This document shows, piece after piece, positions 17,798 to 27,199 of a DNA stretch of 64,000 bases. Each line of letters starts with the position of its first letter. The stretch's first letter is position 1. The position numbers and the translations under genes are program-made. The stretch covers positions 62,001 to 126,000 of the forward strand of contig NZ_JAVSCK010000001.1 in NCBI RefSeq assembly GCF_031932625.1, in the 5' to 3' direction. A model generated the notes under the pieces. That model searched no databases. It was given only the letters and a program-made list of their open reading frames with translations, and was not told the DNA's origin. This DNA is from Hwangdonia seohaensis. GTDB lineage: Bacteria > Bacteroidota > Bacteroidia > Flavobacteriales > Flavobacteriaceae.

Positions 17798-19027
17798 TTA
17801 TTCAGATATTTTGAAACCCATGGTTTTTAGGTCGTTCCAGAACGTTGGATACGACTTTGAAACCACCATGGCATCCTCAATAACCAGTGAAGTTTTTAAT
17901 GCCAAAGGTGCAAAAGCCATGGCCATTCTATGATCGTGATAGGTTGCAATGGAAACCATCTCGTTAATTGCTTTTGATGGATGCAAATACAGCGCATCAT
18001 TTGTAATATCTACTTGCCCACCTAATTTTTCGATTTCGGTTTTTAAAGCCACGAGTCTATCGGTTTCTTTTATTTTTAGCGTATGCAAACCTTTTAAATT
18101 ACATACAATGCCCAATGCAAAGCAAGTTACCGCAATGGTTTGCGCAATATCTGGAGCATTCTGCAAGTTTAAATTTATAGCTTCAATATTAAAAGTTTCT
18201 TTTTTTAGAGTAAGCTGGTTTTCTTTAAACGTTGAAACCACTCCAAATGCTTTATAAATATCGACCAAAATCGAATCGCCCTGTAAGGAGTTTTCTTTAT
18301 ATGACGATAAGGTGATTTCGGTCCCCATATCGCACAACGCGGCAATACTAAAATAGTAGGATGCCGAAGACCAATCTGATTCTACGGTTAAGGTTTTAGC
18401 GGTTGACTTACTATTATTGGGTTTTACGGTAATGGTATTGTTTACAAAAGACGATGCTACACCAATTTCATCCAATAAACTCAAGGTCATTTTTATATAC
18501 GGAATGGAAGTGATTTCGCCCTCAAGCGTTAGTTCCAAACCATTCTCAAGTTTTGAAGCGATGAGCAATAAAGCCGAAATATACTGGCTGCTCACATTAG
18601 CTTTTAGCGAGACTTTATTTTTGGTTAATTTTTTTCCTTTAATTTTTAATGGCGGAAAGCCTTCGTTTTCAGCATAATTAATATCGGCACCTAAAGCCTG
18701 CAACGCCTCAACCAATATTTTAATGGGACGCTCTTTCATTCTTTTTGAACCTGTAAGCGTAACTTCCCGACCTTCTTGTACTGCAAAAAAAGCCGTTAGA
18801 AATCGCATAGCGGTACCCGCGTGATGAATGTCTACAATATGTGATGTGGACGATAGCGCCTTGGTCATGAGTTGACTATCATCAGAATTTGAAACATTGT
18901 CTAAACGTATCTCAGGATACAACGCCTTTAGCAACAATAACCTGTTGGATTCGCTTTTGGAACCTGTTATCGTAACGTCGAATTTACGGTTTTTTAATTC
19001 AGATTTATGAAGTGTAATACTGCTCAT
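17798..19027 (-). CDS. aroA: 3-phosphoshikimate 1-carboxyvinyltransferase (EPSP synthase)
   Basis: 409 residues, slightly short compared with enteric AroA (about 427). It makes 5-enolpyruvylshikimate-3-phosphate from shikimate-3-phosphate and PEP. Seen motifs are GSKSESNRLLLLKAL near the N-terminus (S3P binding), HHAGTAMRFLTAFF (the NAGTAMR-type PEP site, here HAGTAMR), ISSQYISALL-like SSQYISALLL, and the C-terminal TDRLVALKTEIEKLGG and YHDHRMAMAFAPLAL. The Asn to His change in the NAGTAMR motif is seen in other Bacteroidetes. It is separate from the Phe/Tyr operon 8 kb downstream, but it serves the same chorismate pathway. Confidence 0.95.
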   Translation of the reverse strand: MSSITLHKSELKNRKFDVTITGSKSESNRLLLLKALYPEIRLDNVSNSDDSQLMTKALSSTSHIVDIHHAGTAMRFLTAFFAVQEGREVTLTGSKRMKERPIKILVEALQALGADINYAENEGFPPLKIKGKKLTKNKVSLKANVSSQYISALLLIASKLENGLELTLEGEITSIPYIKMTLSLLDEIGVASSFVNNTITVKPNNSKSTAKTLTVESDWSSASYYFSIAALCDMGTEITLSSYKENSLQGDSILVDIYKAFGVVSTFKENQLTLKKETFNIEAINLNLQNAPDIAQTIAVTCFALGIVCNLKGLHTLKIKETDRLVALKTEIEKLGGQVDITNDALYLHPSKAINEMVSIATYHDHRMAMAFAPLALKTSLVIEDAMVVSKSYPTFWNDLKTMGFKISE

Positions 19028-19145
19028 TGTAAATTGTCTTGCTTCTTAAAGCTAGCAAATTTACTCGATAATCGAGATTAATACTACGGAATTTCATGTT
19101 TTTTTGGCTGCATTGAAATTCTTGCGTCATATCATTCCAAGAATG

Positions 19146-19472
19146 TTATTTCAGTTTTTCGTTATTATGGTGCCTATCGTGGTCGCGTTTTGCTTTCTTG
19201 TCCATTCTATTGTCGAATGCTTGTTGTAAATCTACCCCCGTTTGGTTTGCTAAACACAGCACCACAAACAGCACATCGGCCAATTCTTCACCTAAATCTT
19301 TATCCTTATCGCTTTCCTTCTCGCTTTGTTCGCCATAACGACGTGCTATAATTCTGGCCACTTCGCCAACTTCCTCGGTAAGTTGTGCCATATTTGTAAG
19401 CTCGTTAAAATAGCGTACACCGTGTTGCTTAATCCAATCGTCAACTATTTTTTGTGCGTTTTTAATATCCAT
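19146..19472 (-). CDS. MazG-like nucleotide pyrophosphohydrolase
   Basis: 108 residues with the MazG/RS21-C6-type helical motif: NMAQLTEEVGEVARIIARR (the EExxE-like metal ligands) and LGEELADVLFVVLCLANQTG (the ExxD half). Enzymes of this fold hydrolyse (d)NTPs to the monophosphate and PPi, protecting against aberrant nucleotides. The C-terminal tail is His/Lys/Asp-rich (KKAKRDHDRHHNN). Its start codon overlaps the stop of the upstream DUF3857 gene by one base, so translation is probably coupled even though the two functions look unrelated. Confidence 0.9.
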   Translation of the reverse strand: MDIKNAQKIVDDWIKQHGVRYFNELTNMAQLTEEVGEVARIIARRYGEQSEKESDKDKDLGEELADVLFVVLCLANQTGVDLQQAFDNRMDKKAKRDHDRHHNNEKLK

Positions 19473-21481
19473 TATACTTTGGTTAATACAATTTGTTCGT
19501 TTTCTTTTTCTATGAGTTGCTTAAAATACGCTTTTAAAGTGTCATAATACAAAGGTGAAATAATTGAGGTGTTTATTTTAGTATCAATTAACAACTGGAT
19601 GGTTGATTGGTTTTGAGATAACATATATTTAAAGATGCCCAAATTATCTGGCAAAGCATATGCCGAAGCTTCGGGTATCGACTCCACTTTATAGCCTTCG
19701 GGCAATTTAATGGTTATTCGGTATGTGCTTGATGATGGGTAACCAAAATCTACAGGAAATTCTCTTTTTTCCAGTTTAAAGGGATTTTCTTTTGAACGTA
19801 AAAAGAACAACGGCGAAAAATATATTTTATCGCCTATAATATCGGCTTGACTTTCCTTAAAGAATTTATACGATTCCATAACTGGTTTTGAAAGCTCAAC
19901 GGCATTTGATACTTTAAAATCTGAAACTTCCAAGCCGTCATAATTGTTTTCTAACTTTTCTAAAAAATCATCTTCATCTGTATTATTATAACGTTCTCGA
20001 TAAGATAAGGCTTTATGATTAGTTTTAACACTTCTGAAATTACCTTCCAAATCGCCTTCTTCAGATAAACTGGCCATCATTAAAATGGAGTTTTTGGAGT
20101 TTTCATTGGGGTACAAACTTATTAAACTAGAAGAGCCATCCTTTTTAATAATCCGGCCTTCCCAATTTAAGGTTCTAAATGGCAAAACATTTGGCGATCC
20201 GTATTTATTGGTAGCATCTAACAACACATTCCCTGTTGGCAGTTCCACACAAGAAATCACATAATCGTAGCCTTCTCTTGTTGGAAATATCGGAATACCG
20301 TTACGACGCGTACTAACCAAAACAGGGTTGGCCTCTAAGCCCGCATAACGCAACATGGAGGTGAGCATTAAATTGATTTCGGCAACATTGCCAACCTGTT
20401 CCCTATAGGCTTTTCTAACGCCATCAGCTGTTCGATAGCCGTAATATTCGTTCCATTTTACCTTAGATTTTACAAAATTGAAAATTAATGCTATTCTCTT
20501 TTTAGGGTCTGAAACGCTACCTATTAGGGCATCAATATCGTCTTCATAATAGCCCGATTTATCTAATTCGTCTCCAAAACTGGAACTTTTATAAATGGTT
20601 TTAACCACATCTTCCCAGGTTGTTGAATAGTATTCTATGGTTGATTGCGGCATTTTTACATACGATAATTCATACTTAACCGACGACCTGTAGTTATTTA
20701 TATTATTTACGTAAGGCTCATCTTTTAAAGCGGGAATGTTTTCTAAATTATAAGTTGATACTTTTTTAGTAAACTCTAAATCTGAAGAATTAAAAGAGGT
20801 TCTAACAGCTCCGGATTGACCTGTCCTACTTTTACTACTAAATGTTATTTTATCTCTTTTGTTTTCTATTTTGGGCGTTATCTTCAAGAACCCCTTCATA
20901 TTTACTTTAAAGTTATAGTATTCAGGAGCTTGAAATTCGGCTTCTAATTTCTTTATCGGAATGGCATGCTGAAAACGAAACTCATCGACATTCTGATAAA
21001 AAGGAGATATAATTTTATACTCATATTCTACCACCGAACCCTCTTTAATATTGGGCATTGTAAATTTAGTCTCGTTGCGATATTTTGATTTTTCGGTTTT
21101 AAAAATACCTTCTTTTTTAAGTTTGGTATCTTCAATTTTACCGCCAACTAAATTATAAGTATAAGCTTTTAAGCCTCTGGCAATTTCTTGGTGCGAACCA
21201 CTTTTATAAAGGTTTATGGCTTTTGTCGCATAATCAAAACCCTCTTGATTGTATATTTTTATACGTTCGTGCACTTCGGTGATTAATTGGAATCCTTTGT
21301 CTCGATCATACTCGTAAAACGTTTTTCTGTATTTAAACAAATAGGTGGCGCTCGCCGATGAATCCAACGGATTAAACGTTTCTTCAAGTTCTTCTTTTGA
21401 AACTTTTCCGAACTTGTAATCTTGTGCAGTTGTTATTTGGAAAGCAAATAATACGGCTAATAGGGTAACAATGTTTTTCAT
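19472..21481 (-). CDS. Secreted DUF3857/transglutaminase-like protein
   Basis: 669 residues with a signal peptide (MKNIVTLLAVLFAFQITTAQ). Residues ~45-250 form the DUF3857 beta domain (EVHERIKIYNQEGFDYATKAI, VEYEYKIISPFYQNVDEF). A transglutaminase-like domain follows from about 290 (RIALIFNFVKSKVKWNEYYGYR, NVAEINLMLTSMLRYAGLEANPVLVSTR). The expected catalytic Cys (usually GDCKD) is replaced here by the GNVAEINLM segment, so papain-like catalysis seems lost. It is a tandem paralogue of the next gene, 5 bp apart. The function in the periplasm or at the cell surface is unknown. Confidence 0.82.
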   Translation of the reverse strand: MKNIVTLLAVLFAFQITTAQDYKFGKVSKEELEETFNPLDSSASATYLFKYRKTFYEYDRDKGFQLITEVHERIKIYNQEGFDYATKAINLYKSGSHQEIARGLKAYTYNLVGGKIEDTKLKKEGIFKTEKSKYRNETKFTMPNIKEGSVVEYEYKIISPFYQNVDEFRFQHAIPIKKLEAEFQAPEYYNFKVNMKGFLKITPKIENKRDKITFSSKSRTGQSGAVRTSFNSSDLEFTKKVSTYNLENIPALKDEPYVNNINNYRSSVKYELSYVKMPQSTIEYYSTTWEDVVKTIYKSSSFGDELDKSGYYEDDIDALIGSVSDPKKRIALIFNFVKSKVKWNEYYGYRTADGVRKAYREQVGNVAEINLMLTSMLRYAGLEANPVLVSTRRNGIPIFPTREGYDYVISCVELPTGNVLLDATNKYGSPNVLPFRTLNWEGRIIKKDGSSSLISLYPNENSKNSILMMASLSEEGDLEGNFRSVKTNHKALSYRERYNNTDEDDFLEKLENNYDGLEVSDFKVSNAVELSKPVMESYKFFKESQADIIGDKIYFSPLFFLRSKENPFKLEKREFPVDFGYPSSSTYRITIKLPEGYKVESIPEASAYALPDNLGIFKYMLSQNQSTIQLLIDTKINTSIISPLYYDTLKAYFKQLIEKENEQIVLTKV

Positions 21482-21486
21482 TTTTA

Positions 21487-23400
21487 TTATTCCTTTTTAA
21501 TTAATGCTACTTTGGCGTTATCTTGTTTTGAAACGTTCTTATAAAATGTTCTGAATTTACTGTAATCTTCTTTTGGGAATTCGCCATCGTTCACCACAAA
21601 CTCTCTTTTATAAAGCAAGGTGTTTTCATCCTTTACAACAACTTCGGCCTTATAACTGCCAAATTTGTTTTCAATTATTTTCTTGGCCGGCAACGATTCA
21701 ACCTTATAATCTTGCGGTAATTTTATTTCTACCTCATCCACATCTTTAAAGCCCCTTTTTATTTTAAGCGGAAGTTTTCGGTTACGGTAACGGTCTGGGA
21801 TATGCGTGTTTCTATTTAGGGCATTAACGGTTAATAGCATTCTGTTAGCCACTATTTTAGGATAGCTTGTGGCCTGAAAAGCCAAGGTTTCGTTAAACAC
21901 AATGCTATCTTTGTCATTTTCAATCGACATGTTATCGATAGCCATATTATTTATATAACTCCAACGTGTTTTGTAGCGTCTGTCTAAATCACGTTCGGTT
22001 TCAGATTCCAACCAATATTTATCGTCGTACTGAATGCCTTTGGATTTCACGTTGACTTCAGCTGTAATCGTACCATCGTTTGATACCGTATAGCGGCCTT
22101 TGGTAACTTGGGTGTTTTCTTCGGTATGGTACTTTTTGGTGCGTTGTATTTTGCCACCTTCGGGGGTAATTACCAACACGTCTCTGTTATCGGTAAAGTC
22201 GCCAATAAAGCCAAATGGCAGTTTCTGGCTTGTACATTCTAACCAAATATCTTCTTCGTTGTCGCTCGGTATGTTAAGAATAACATGATTACCTTGTATT
22301 GAAGTAAAATCTTCTTCAATACTTCTTTGTGATTTCCCAGCGTAAACCACACTATAATTAGACTCAATGTTTGCCGCTTTTAACAAGGCCATAGTGTAAT
22401 TGGTCAAACCTTTACAATCGCCATAACTCAGTCTATCGACCTCTGAAGCATTAAAGGGTTTCCAGCCACCAATACCAACTTGCACACTTATATACCTAAC
22501 CTTATCTTGTACATATTGATATATTTTTTTGGCTTTATCAATATCGTTGGTTTCATTTTTAACTAAGTTTTGAATGTCGCTAATGGTACTTTCTGGTAAA
22601 TCGTGGGTAACCTTAATTAAATCGTGATACATCCATTTTGCAAAATCGTCCCAATTTTCAACAACCGAATCAACACCTTCTAAAGTAAATTGCTTTGAAG
22701 CAAACAACACTTTAGGCGTAAAATCTGTAATTGACGGGCTATAATCTTCCGGTTTAAAAGCCTTTAAATTCTTGGCTTTATAAAATATGCTGCCCGCCAT
22801 AGCTTCGGTTTCAATATCGATATTTTCAAGGTTTTTTTCTTTTTTCCTAATCGTAATGTGTTCCGGGTAATTAATGGTATATGTGCTTGTTTCTGCACTA
22901 ACAAAATAACTGTTAATGGGCGTAAATGAAGGAATAAAAGCAGTGTTTCCGGTAATGGTTTCACTCGTAAACTCTATGGTATAGGGGTATTTAATGGGCG
23001 TATACTCCAAATACTTTACTCGGGAATCTGAATACAACGTCCCGCCATCAACGGCGCTCACATCTTTAAAATCGTTTTTTCTTATTTTTTTTATTTCGTT
23101 ACCAAAAGCATCAAAAGCTAAAACTTCAAGGGTTTTAATTTTTACATTTTCATCGTAATGCACATAGGCATCAACATTTGTATTCCCTTTTTTATTTAAA
23201 ACGGTTATAATCCTTTTTTCTTTGACAGACATTTCGCTAGAAGATTTTATCGAAACAACAACCTCATTTAGCCGTATCACAGCATTTGCGTTTTGCTTTA
23301 AATCTTTGGGAATTGTTAAACTGGAATATAAATCATCTTGCGAAAAAACAGTTAGGGCAGCAAATAGCATGACCATATTTGCAATAAGTTTTAGGGACAT
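21487..23400 (-). CDS. Secreted DUF3857/transglutaminase-like protein with GDCKG motif
   Basis: 637 residues with a signal peptide (MSLKLIANMVMLFAALTVFSQ). The DUF3857 domain (KTLEVLAFDAFGNEIKKIRKNDF, YPYTIEFTSETITGN) is followed by a transglutaminase-like domain. Its motifs are KIYQYVQDKVRYISVQVGIGG, then RLSYGDCKGLTNYTMALLKAANI, where the Cys of GDCKG is the expected nucleophile, and HVILNIP for the His. This copy therefore looks catalytically intact, unlike its partner 5 bp downstream. The two tandem genes form an operon with the MazG-like gene. Substrates of the family in Bacteroidetes are not known. Confidence 0.85.
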   Translation of the reverse strand: MSLKLIANMVMLFAALTVFSQDDLYSSLTIPKDLKQNANAVIRLNEVVVSIKSSSEMSVKEKRIITVLNKKGNTNVDAYVHYDENVKIKTLEVLAFDAFGNEIKKIRKNDFKDVSAVDGGTLYSDSRVKYLEYTPIKYPYTIEFTSETITGNTAFIPSFTPINSYFVSAETSTYTINYPEHITIRKKEKNLENIDIETEAMAGSIFYKAKNLKAFKPEDYSPSITDFTPKVLFASKQFTLEGVDSVVENWDDFAKWMYHDLIKVTHDLPESTISDIQNLVKNETNDIDKAKKIYQYVQDKVRYISVQVGIGGWKPFNASEVDRLSYGDCKGLTNYTMALLKAANIESNYSVVYAGKSQRSIEEDFTSIQGNHVILNIPSDNEEDIWLECTSQKLPFGFIGDFTDNRDVLVITPEGGKIQRTKKYHTEENTQVTKGRYTVSNDGTITAEVNVKSKGIQYDDKYWLESETERDLDRRYKTRWSYINNMAIDNMSIENDKDSIVFNETLAFQATSYPKIVANRMLLTVNALNRNTHIPDRYRNRKLPLKIKRGFKDVDEVEIKLPQDYKVESLPAKKIIENKFGSYKAEVVVKDENTLLYKREFVVNDGEFPKEDYSKFRTFYKNVSKQDNAKVALIKKE

Positions 23401-23469
23401 AATTTGGTTTTTATTCTAAATTAAAGCTATAAATATAAAGGATAAAAACCTTTAATTATATGAGGAAAA

Positions 23470-24003
23470 TCATGTATCCAGAAAGCTTTTCTTTATTTTT
23501 TTAATTAAAAATCTTACAGCTAAGATAAAAAAACACGGGAGAATAACATACTTTATTTCGCTAAAAATAACTTGAGCGCCCCATTTTGAGAAAAAGTTTT
23601 TTATGCCCAACGGTGAAACCACGATGTCTCTGAAAGAAAAGAAAAACCGATTATTATTAAACGGAATTATAAAACCAACGCCCTCGCCCCCACTGGTCAT
23701 GGCATCTAAAATACCGTGGGATATGGTGGATAAAAATATAACCAGAAACCAAATGAGCTTGTTTTTTCTGCCAAAAGCAAACATTAAAATAAGTGCCCAA
23801 ACAAGTGCAAAAACAATAGAATGTGTGAATCCGCGATGCCCTAAGGGATGTGCATAAGGAATACCGAGCTTAAAACCTATCACATCAAAATCCGGCATGA
23901 TGGTGGAGAAAATGGCGAGCCACAATAGCAGTCTATTATTCTTATTATCTATTAATTTAGATAAAGTAAACCCAACTGCAGTATGCCCAAAAACTGAAGC
24001 CAA
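23470..24003 (-). CDS. Membrane-bound metal-dependent hydrolase (YdjM/DUF457-like)
   Basis: 177 residues with four or five membrane segments. Conserved His and Asp residues are seen in FGHTAVGF, MPDFDVIGFKLG and HPLGHRGFTHSIVFAL, and DAMTSGGEG lies further on. This is the motif set of the inner-membrane YdjM/DUF457 family, thought to be metal-dependent hydrolases. The start is a TTG directly after the stop codon of dtd (TAA-TTG), so the two are tightly coupled. The enzymatic substrate is unknown. Confidence 0.87.
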   Translation of the reverse strand: MASVFGHTAVGFTLSKLIDNKNNRLLLWLAIFSTIMPDFDVIGFKLGIPYAHPLGHRGFTHSIVFALVWALILMFAFGRKNKLIWFLVIFLSTISHGILDAMTSGGEGVGFIIPFNNNRFFFSFRDIVVSPLGIKNFFSKWGAQVIFSEIKYVILPCFFILAVRFLIKKIKKSFLDT

Positions 24004-24456
24004 TTATTCTTTGTTTTGCGAATCGATGATAATAGTTACAGGGCCATCGTTTATTAATTCCACTTTCATGTCGGCACCAAAGGATCCGGTCTGGACAGGT
24101 TTCCTTAAAACCGATTCTAATTGATTAACAAAAGCATTGTACAGCGGTATAGCTACATCTGGTTTTGCAGCTTTAATATAACTAGGTCGGTTTCCTTTTT
24201 TGGTTGATGCGTGCAAGGTAAATTGACTTACCACAATAACATCGCCTTTGGCATCTAAAAGCGATTTGTTCATCACGCCGTTTTCATCTTCAAAAATGCG
24301 AAGGTTTCCTATTTTTTTTGAAAGCCAATTAATATCGTCTTGCGCATCTTCATTTACAATACCCAACAAAATTAAGAGTCCGTTTTCAATTGATGCTACT
24401 TTTTCTCCTTCAATGGTTACGCTTGCTTTTGATACTCGTTGTATAACTACTTTCAT
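24004..24456 (-). CDS. dtd: D-aminoacyl-tRNA deacylase Dtd
   Basis: 150 residues, full length. Dtd hydrolyses D-aminoacyl-tRNA and mischarged glycyl-tRNA(Ala), removing D-amino acids from translation. Both signature motifs are present: VSQFTLHAST around residue 78, and the Gly-cisPro-type NDGPVTIIID near the C-terminus. It is followed without gap by the membrane hydrolase gene and preceded by the sialidase stop codon 12 bp away, so these minus-strand genes are probably co-transcribed. Confidence 0.96.
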   Translation of the reverse strand: MKVVIQRVSKASVTIEGEKVASIENGLLILLGIVNEDAQDDINWLSKKIGNLRIFEDENGVMNKSLLDAKGDVIVVSQFTLHASTKKGNRPSYIKAAKPDVAIPLYNAFVNQLESVLRKPVQTGSFGADMKVELINDGPVTIIIDSQNKE

Positions 24457-24468
24457 TTATAAATGGGC

Positions 24469-25629
24469 TTAATTATAGATGTTTTTTTTAGGAATAACCT
24501 TGTAATGAATACCCTCGTATGGATTGTTTTCACCGGCTTCATATAACACTAAAATGTTTCCGTTTTCTAATTCCGTAAGATCTGAATAGGCTGCATGCGA
24601 TTCATAAATCGGAATCTTTTTTTCCCAACTTAAACCGTCATTATCACTTACCGAAAGTGTCATATTCACCCTCGCAATCGAATCTGCTGGATTTGTAAAT
24701 AGCAGTACATTTTTGGCTTCGTTTTTTACCGACAACAACGCCCCTTGACACCTAGGTTCCGGTAGTTGGGTATCAAATTTTTGATCAATCCACGTATCTC
24801 CGCCATCTTTACTAATCGCTATTTGCCTAGCTTTAACGGCTTCTCTGTTATAATTACGCATGTTTAATAACAAATCGCCATTGGATAATTGGGCAACGGT
24901 GCACTCATTAACTTGGTCGAAAGGCGTGGTTCCCCCGAGTTTCCATGAAACACCGTGGTCGTCGGAATAAAATACATGCGAATAATATTTTTTCGTTTCC
25001 TTTTCAATATGATCGCAAGGAATTACCAATCGCCCTTTATGTGCTCCTTTTTTTAATTGAATGCCATGCACAGGACCCGTAGCGTACCATGTCCAATTGG
25101 GCTTTTTCACACTTGAGGTAATGTTTTTTGGTTCAGACCATGTTTGCCCATTATTAGTTGATGTTAGCTGATAAATTAATCTACTGTCCATACTTGTTCC
25201 GTTAATAATGTCAGACTCATGGTCTTTTCCGTTATTCCAGGTGGTTAACAAATGAATAGTTCCCGTTTCGGCATCGAGTACGGGAGCGGGGTTTCCACAT
25301 ACGTTGTCGTTATCATCCCAAATCACTTGTAGTGCACTCCAAGTTAAGCCATTATCTGTAGATTTTTTCATTACCAAATCAATATCCCCGGTGTCCGAGC
25401 ATCCCGATTTTCGAGCCTCGCTAAACGCTATAACGGATCCGTTATTGGTAGTTATTACAGCTGGTATTCTAAAGCAGGCATAGCCTTGTTCCCCTGGTTT
25501 GAACAAGGTGTTTAACTTTGATGTTCCCCGTGTTTCAACAGGATTAAGTTTTGCTGATTTTTCTGTTTTCTTATTTAAACAACTTACTGATAATATAGCC
25601 ACAAAAGCAAAAAACAAACTACGCTTCAT
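24469..25629 (-). CDS. Lipoprotein exo-alpha-sialidase (GH33-like)
   Basis: 386 residues. The lipoprotein signal is MKRSLFFAFVAILSVSC with the lipid-accepting Cys at 17. The six-bladed sialidase fold is indicated by the FRIP motif (CFRIPAVITT, with the arginine-triad Arg) and by repeated Asp boxes: STDNGLTW, STNNGQTW, SDDHGVSW, SKDGGDTW and SDNDGLSW. The nucleophile Tyr/Glu pair is consistent with SDLTELENGNILVLYEAGE. The enzyme releases terminal sialic or related nonulosonic acids from glycans on the periplasmic or surface side. No sialate lyase, transporter or NanM gene is near, so the sugar may come from host or algal glycoproteins or serve in remodelling. Confidence 0.92.
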   Translation of the reverse strand: MKRSLFFAFVAILSVSCLNKKTEKSAKLNPVETRGTSKLNTLFKPGEQGYACFRIPAVITTNNGSVIAFSEARKSGCSDTGDIDLVMKKSTDNGLTWSALQVIWDDNDNVCGNPAPVLDAETGTIHLLTTWNNGKDHESDIINGTSMDSRLIYQLTSTNNGQTWSEPKNITSSVKKPNWTWYATGPVHGIQLKKGAHKGRLVIPCDHIEKETKKYYSHVFYSDDHGVSWKLGGTTPFDQVNECTVAQLSNGDLLLNMRNYNREAVKARQIAISKDGGDTWIDQKFDTQLPEPRCQGALLSVKNEAKNVLLFTNPADSIARVNMTLSVSDNDGLSWEKKIPIYESHAAYSDLTELENGNILVLYEAGENNPYEGIHYKVIPKKNIYN

Positions 25630-25661
25630 ATATCAAAAACTATTTTTATTATGCCAATTAA

Positions 25662-26612
25662 TTATTCTTTATCCCAAACATCGGTTCTATAGTGTTCGTC
25701 TTCGCCTTCAATAATTTGCAAATAACTGCGGTAGCGCGAAAAGGCTATTTCATCATCGTCCAAGGCTTTTTTAACGGCACAATCTGGTTCTTGGGTATGC
25801 AAGCAATTATTGAATTTGCAATCTTGTTTTAGTTTGAATATTTCGGGAAAATAATCGCCCACTTCCTCTTTGTCCATATCCACCACGCCAAAACCCTTTA
25901 TTCCGGGTGTATCGATAATTTTGGCTCCAAAACTTAAATCGAACATTTCAGCAAATGTTGTGGTATGCTGCCCTTGGTTATGTTGGGTAGAAATCTCTTT
26001 TGTTTTTATATTTAACGAAGGCTCAATGGTGTTTATAAGCGTGGATTTACCAACGCCCGAATGGCCGGAAAACACGCTAACCTTACCTTGCATTAACGCT
26101 TTTACTTTATCAACGTTTTTTCCTGTTACCGCAGACACCCCAATACATTCGTACCCGATTTTTCTATAAATATGCGCTAGGTATTTTACTTCGTTTAACG
26201 TCTCTTCGTCGTAGGTGTCAATTTTATTAAAAAGCAAAACGGTTTTAATGGAATACGCATTGGCTGTTACCAAAAACCTATCGATAAAACTGGTTAACGT
26301 TGGTGGATTATTAATGGTAATCATTAAAAAAACCAGATCGATATTCGCCGAAATGATATGGGTTTGTTTCGATAGATTTACCGATTTCCTAACAATATAA
26401 TTGGTTCGGTCGTGAATGTTATAAATAACACCGGATTCTTGATTTTGGTCGGTTTCCAGTTCAAAATCCACAATATCGCCCACCGCAATGGGATTGGTGC
26501 TTTTTATACCCTTTAACCTAAATTTGCCTTTTATACGGCATTGGTAAGTATCACCCAATTCGGTTTTAACGGTGTACCAACTTCCTGTAGATTTATATAC
26601 GCGTCCTGTCAT
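25662..26612 (-). CDS. rsgA: Ribosome small subunit-dependent GTPase RsgA
   Basis: 316 residues. This circularly permuted GTPase aids late 30S maturation. The N-terminal OB domain (GRVYKSTGSWYTV) is followed by the G4 motif FNKIDT, then G1 GHSGVGKSTLIN and the G3 motif DTPGIKGFG, an order reversed from normal GTPases. The C-terminal zinc-binding segment is CKFNNCLHTQEPDC (CxxxxCxHxxxxxC). All key residues are present. It lies 80 bp downstream of the divergent start of the next gene (26692, plus strand). Confidence 0.97.
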   Translation of the reverse strand: MTGRVYKSTGSWYTVKTELGDTYQCRIKGKFRLKGIKSTNPIAVGDIVDFELETDQNQESGVIYNIHDRTNYIVRKSVNLSKQTHIISANIDLVFLMITINNPPTLTSFIDRFLVTANAYSIKTVLLFNKIDTYDEETLNEVKYLAHIYRKIGYECIGVSAVTGKNVDKVKALMQGKVSVFSGHSGVGKSTLINTIEPSLNIKTKEISTQHNQGQHTTTFAEMFDLSFGAKIIDTPGIKGFGVVDMDKEEVGDYFPEIFKLKQDCKFNNCLHTQEPDCAVKKALDDDEIAFSRYRSYLQIIEGEDEHYRTDVWDKE

Positions 26613-26691
26613 TCATTTAATTATAATACAAATTAACAACTTTTAAGTTAATGAATTATATTAGAGGCTTAATTTAAAAAACATCAACCAT

Positions 26692-27144
26692 ATGAAAAAA
26701 ATTTTAGTAGTATTCTGCATGTCCTTATTTGGCTTCGTTGAAATAAACGCCCAAGTGGAATATAAAGTTATTACCAGCGTAGAATCTATAGTTTCCAGCG
26801 GTTTAGGACGCTCCAGACTTATTAGTGCCAATGAAGAAAAAAATTTCGAAGAATTTACCAGCACCCAAACCGAAGACGATAACACGCGTAACAAATCAAA
26901 ACGTGGCGAGATAAGAGTTAAGGATTTTGATGAAACCAAATTATTGAACTTCTTTAATCTTGGTGGTATCCGTTTTCAGAACATCGCTGCAAATGATGCT
27001 GTTATTACTTCAAAAATAAATACGATGGTTACCGAAGGCTGGGAATTGGCATTTGTTACCAGTGCCGTTGAAAGCGATAGCGGAAAAGGTGACGGCCAAG
27101 GTATTTTTATAACCCGTTATATTTTTAAAAGAAACAAACAATAA
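26692..27144 (+). CDS. Secreted hypothetical protein, possible DUF4177-like
   Basis: 150 residues with a signal peptide (MKKILVVFCMSLFGFVEINAQ). The mature protein opens with VEYKVITSVESIVSSGLGRSR. It has a C-terminal segment (KINTMVTEGWELAFVTSAVES, then GIFITRYIFKR) recalling the small beta-alpha domain of DUF4177-type proteins, in which a 'GWEL' motif is conserved. No catalytic residue is recognisable. It is monocistronic and ends in a strong bidirectional terminator. The function is unknown. Confidence 0.72.
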   Translation: MKKILVVFCMSLFGFVEINAQVEYKVITSVESIVSSGLGRSRLISANEEKNFEEFTSTQTEDDNTRNKSKRGEIRVKDFDETKLLNFFNLGGIRFQNIAANDAVITSKINTMVTEGWELAFVTSAVESDSGKGDGQGIFITRYIFKRNKQ

Positions 27145-27154
27145 TATTCAACAT

Positions 27155-27188
27155 AAAAAATGCCTCGCAAAAAGCGAGGCATTTTTTT
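27155..27188. terminator. Bidirectional terminator (hypothetical / DAHP synthase)
   Basis: The stem TGCCTCGC/GCGAGGCA (27161-27181) has A- and T-runs on its two sides. It ends both the plus-strand gene and the Phe/Tyr operon on the minus strand. Confidence 0.9.
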
Positions 27189-27199
27189 ATTGCTAGGTA

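Noticed and set aside
24469..25629. Sialic-acid catabolic operon around the sialidase
   Set aside because: Neighbours are dtd, a membrane hydrolase and rsgA; no lyase, kinase or transporter is near.
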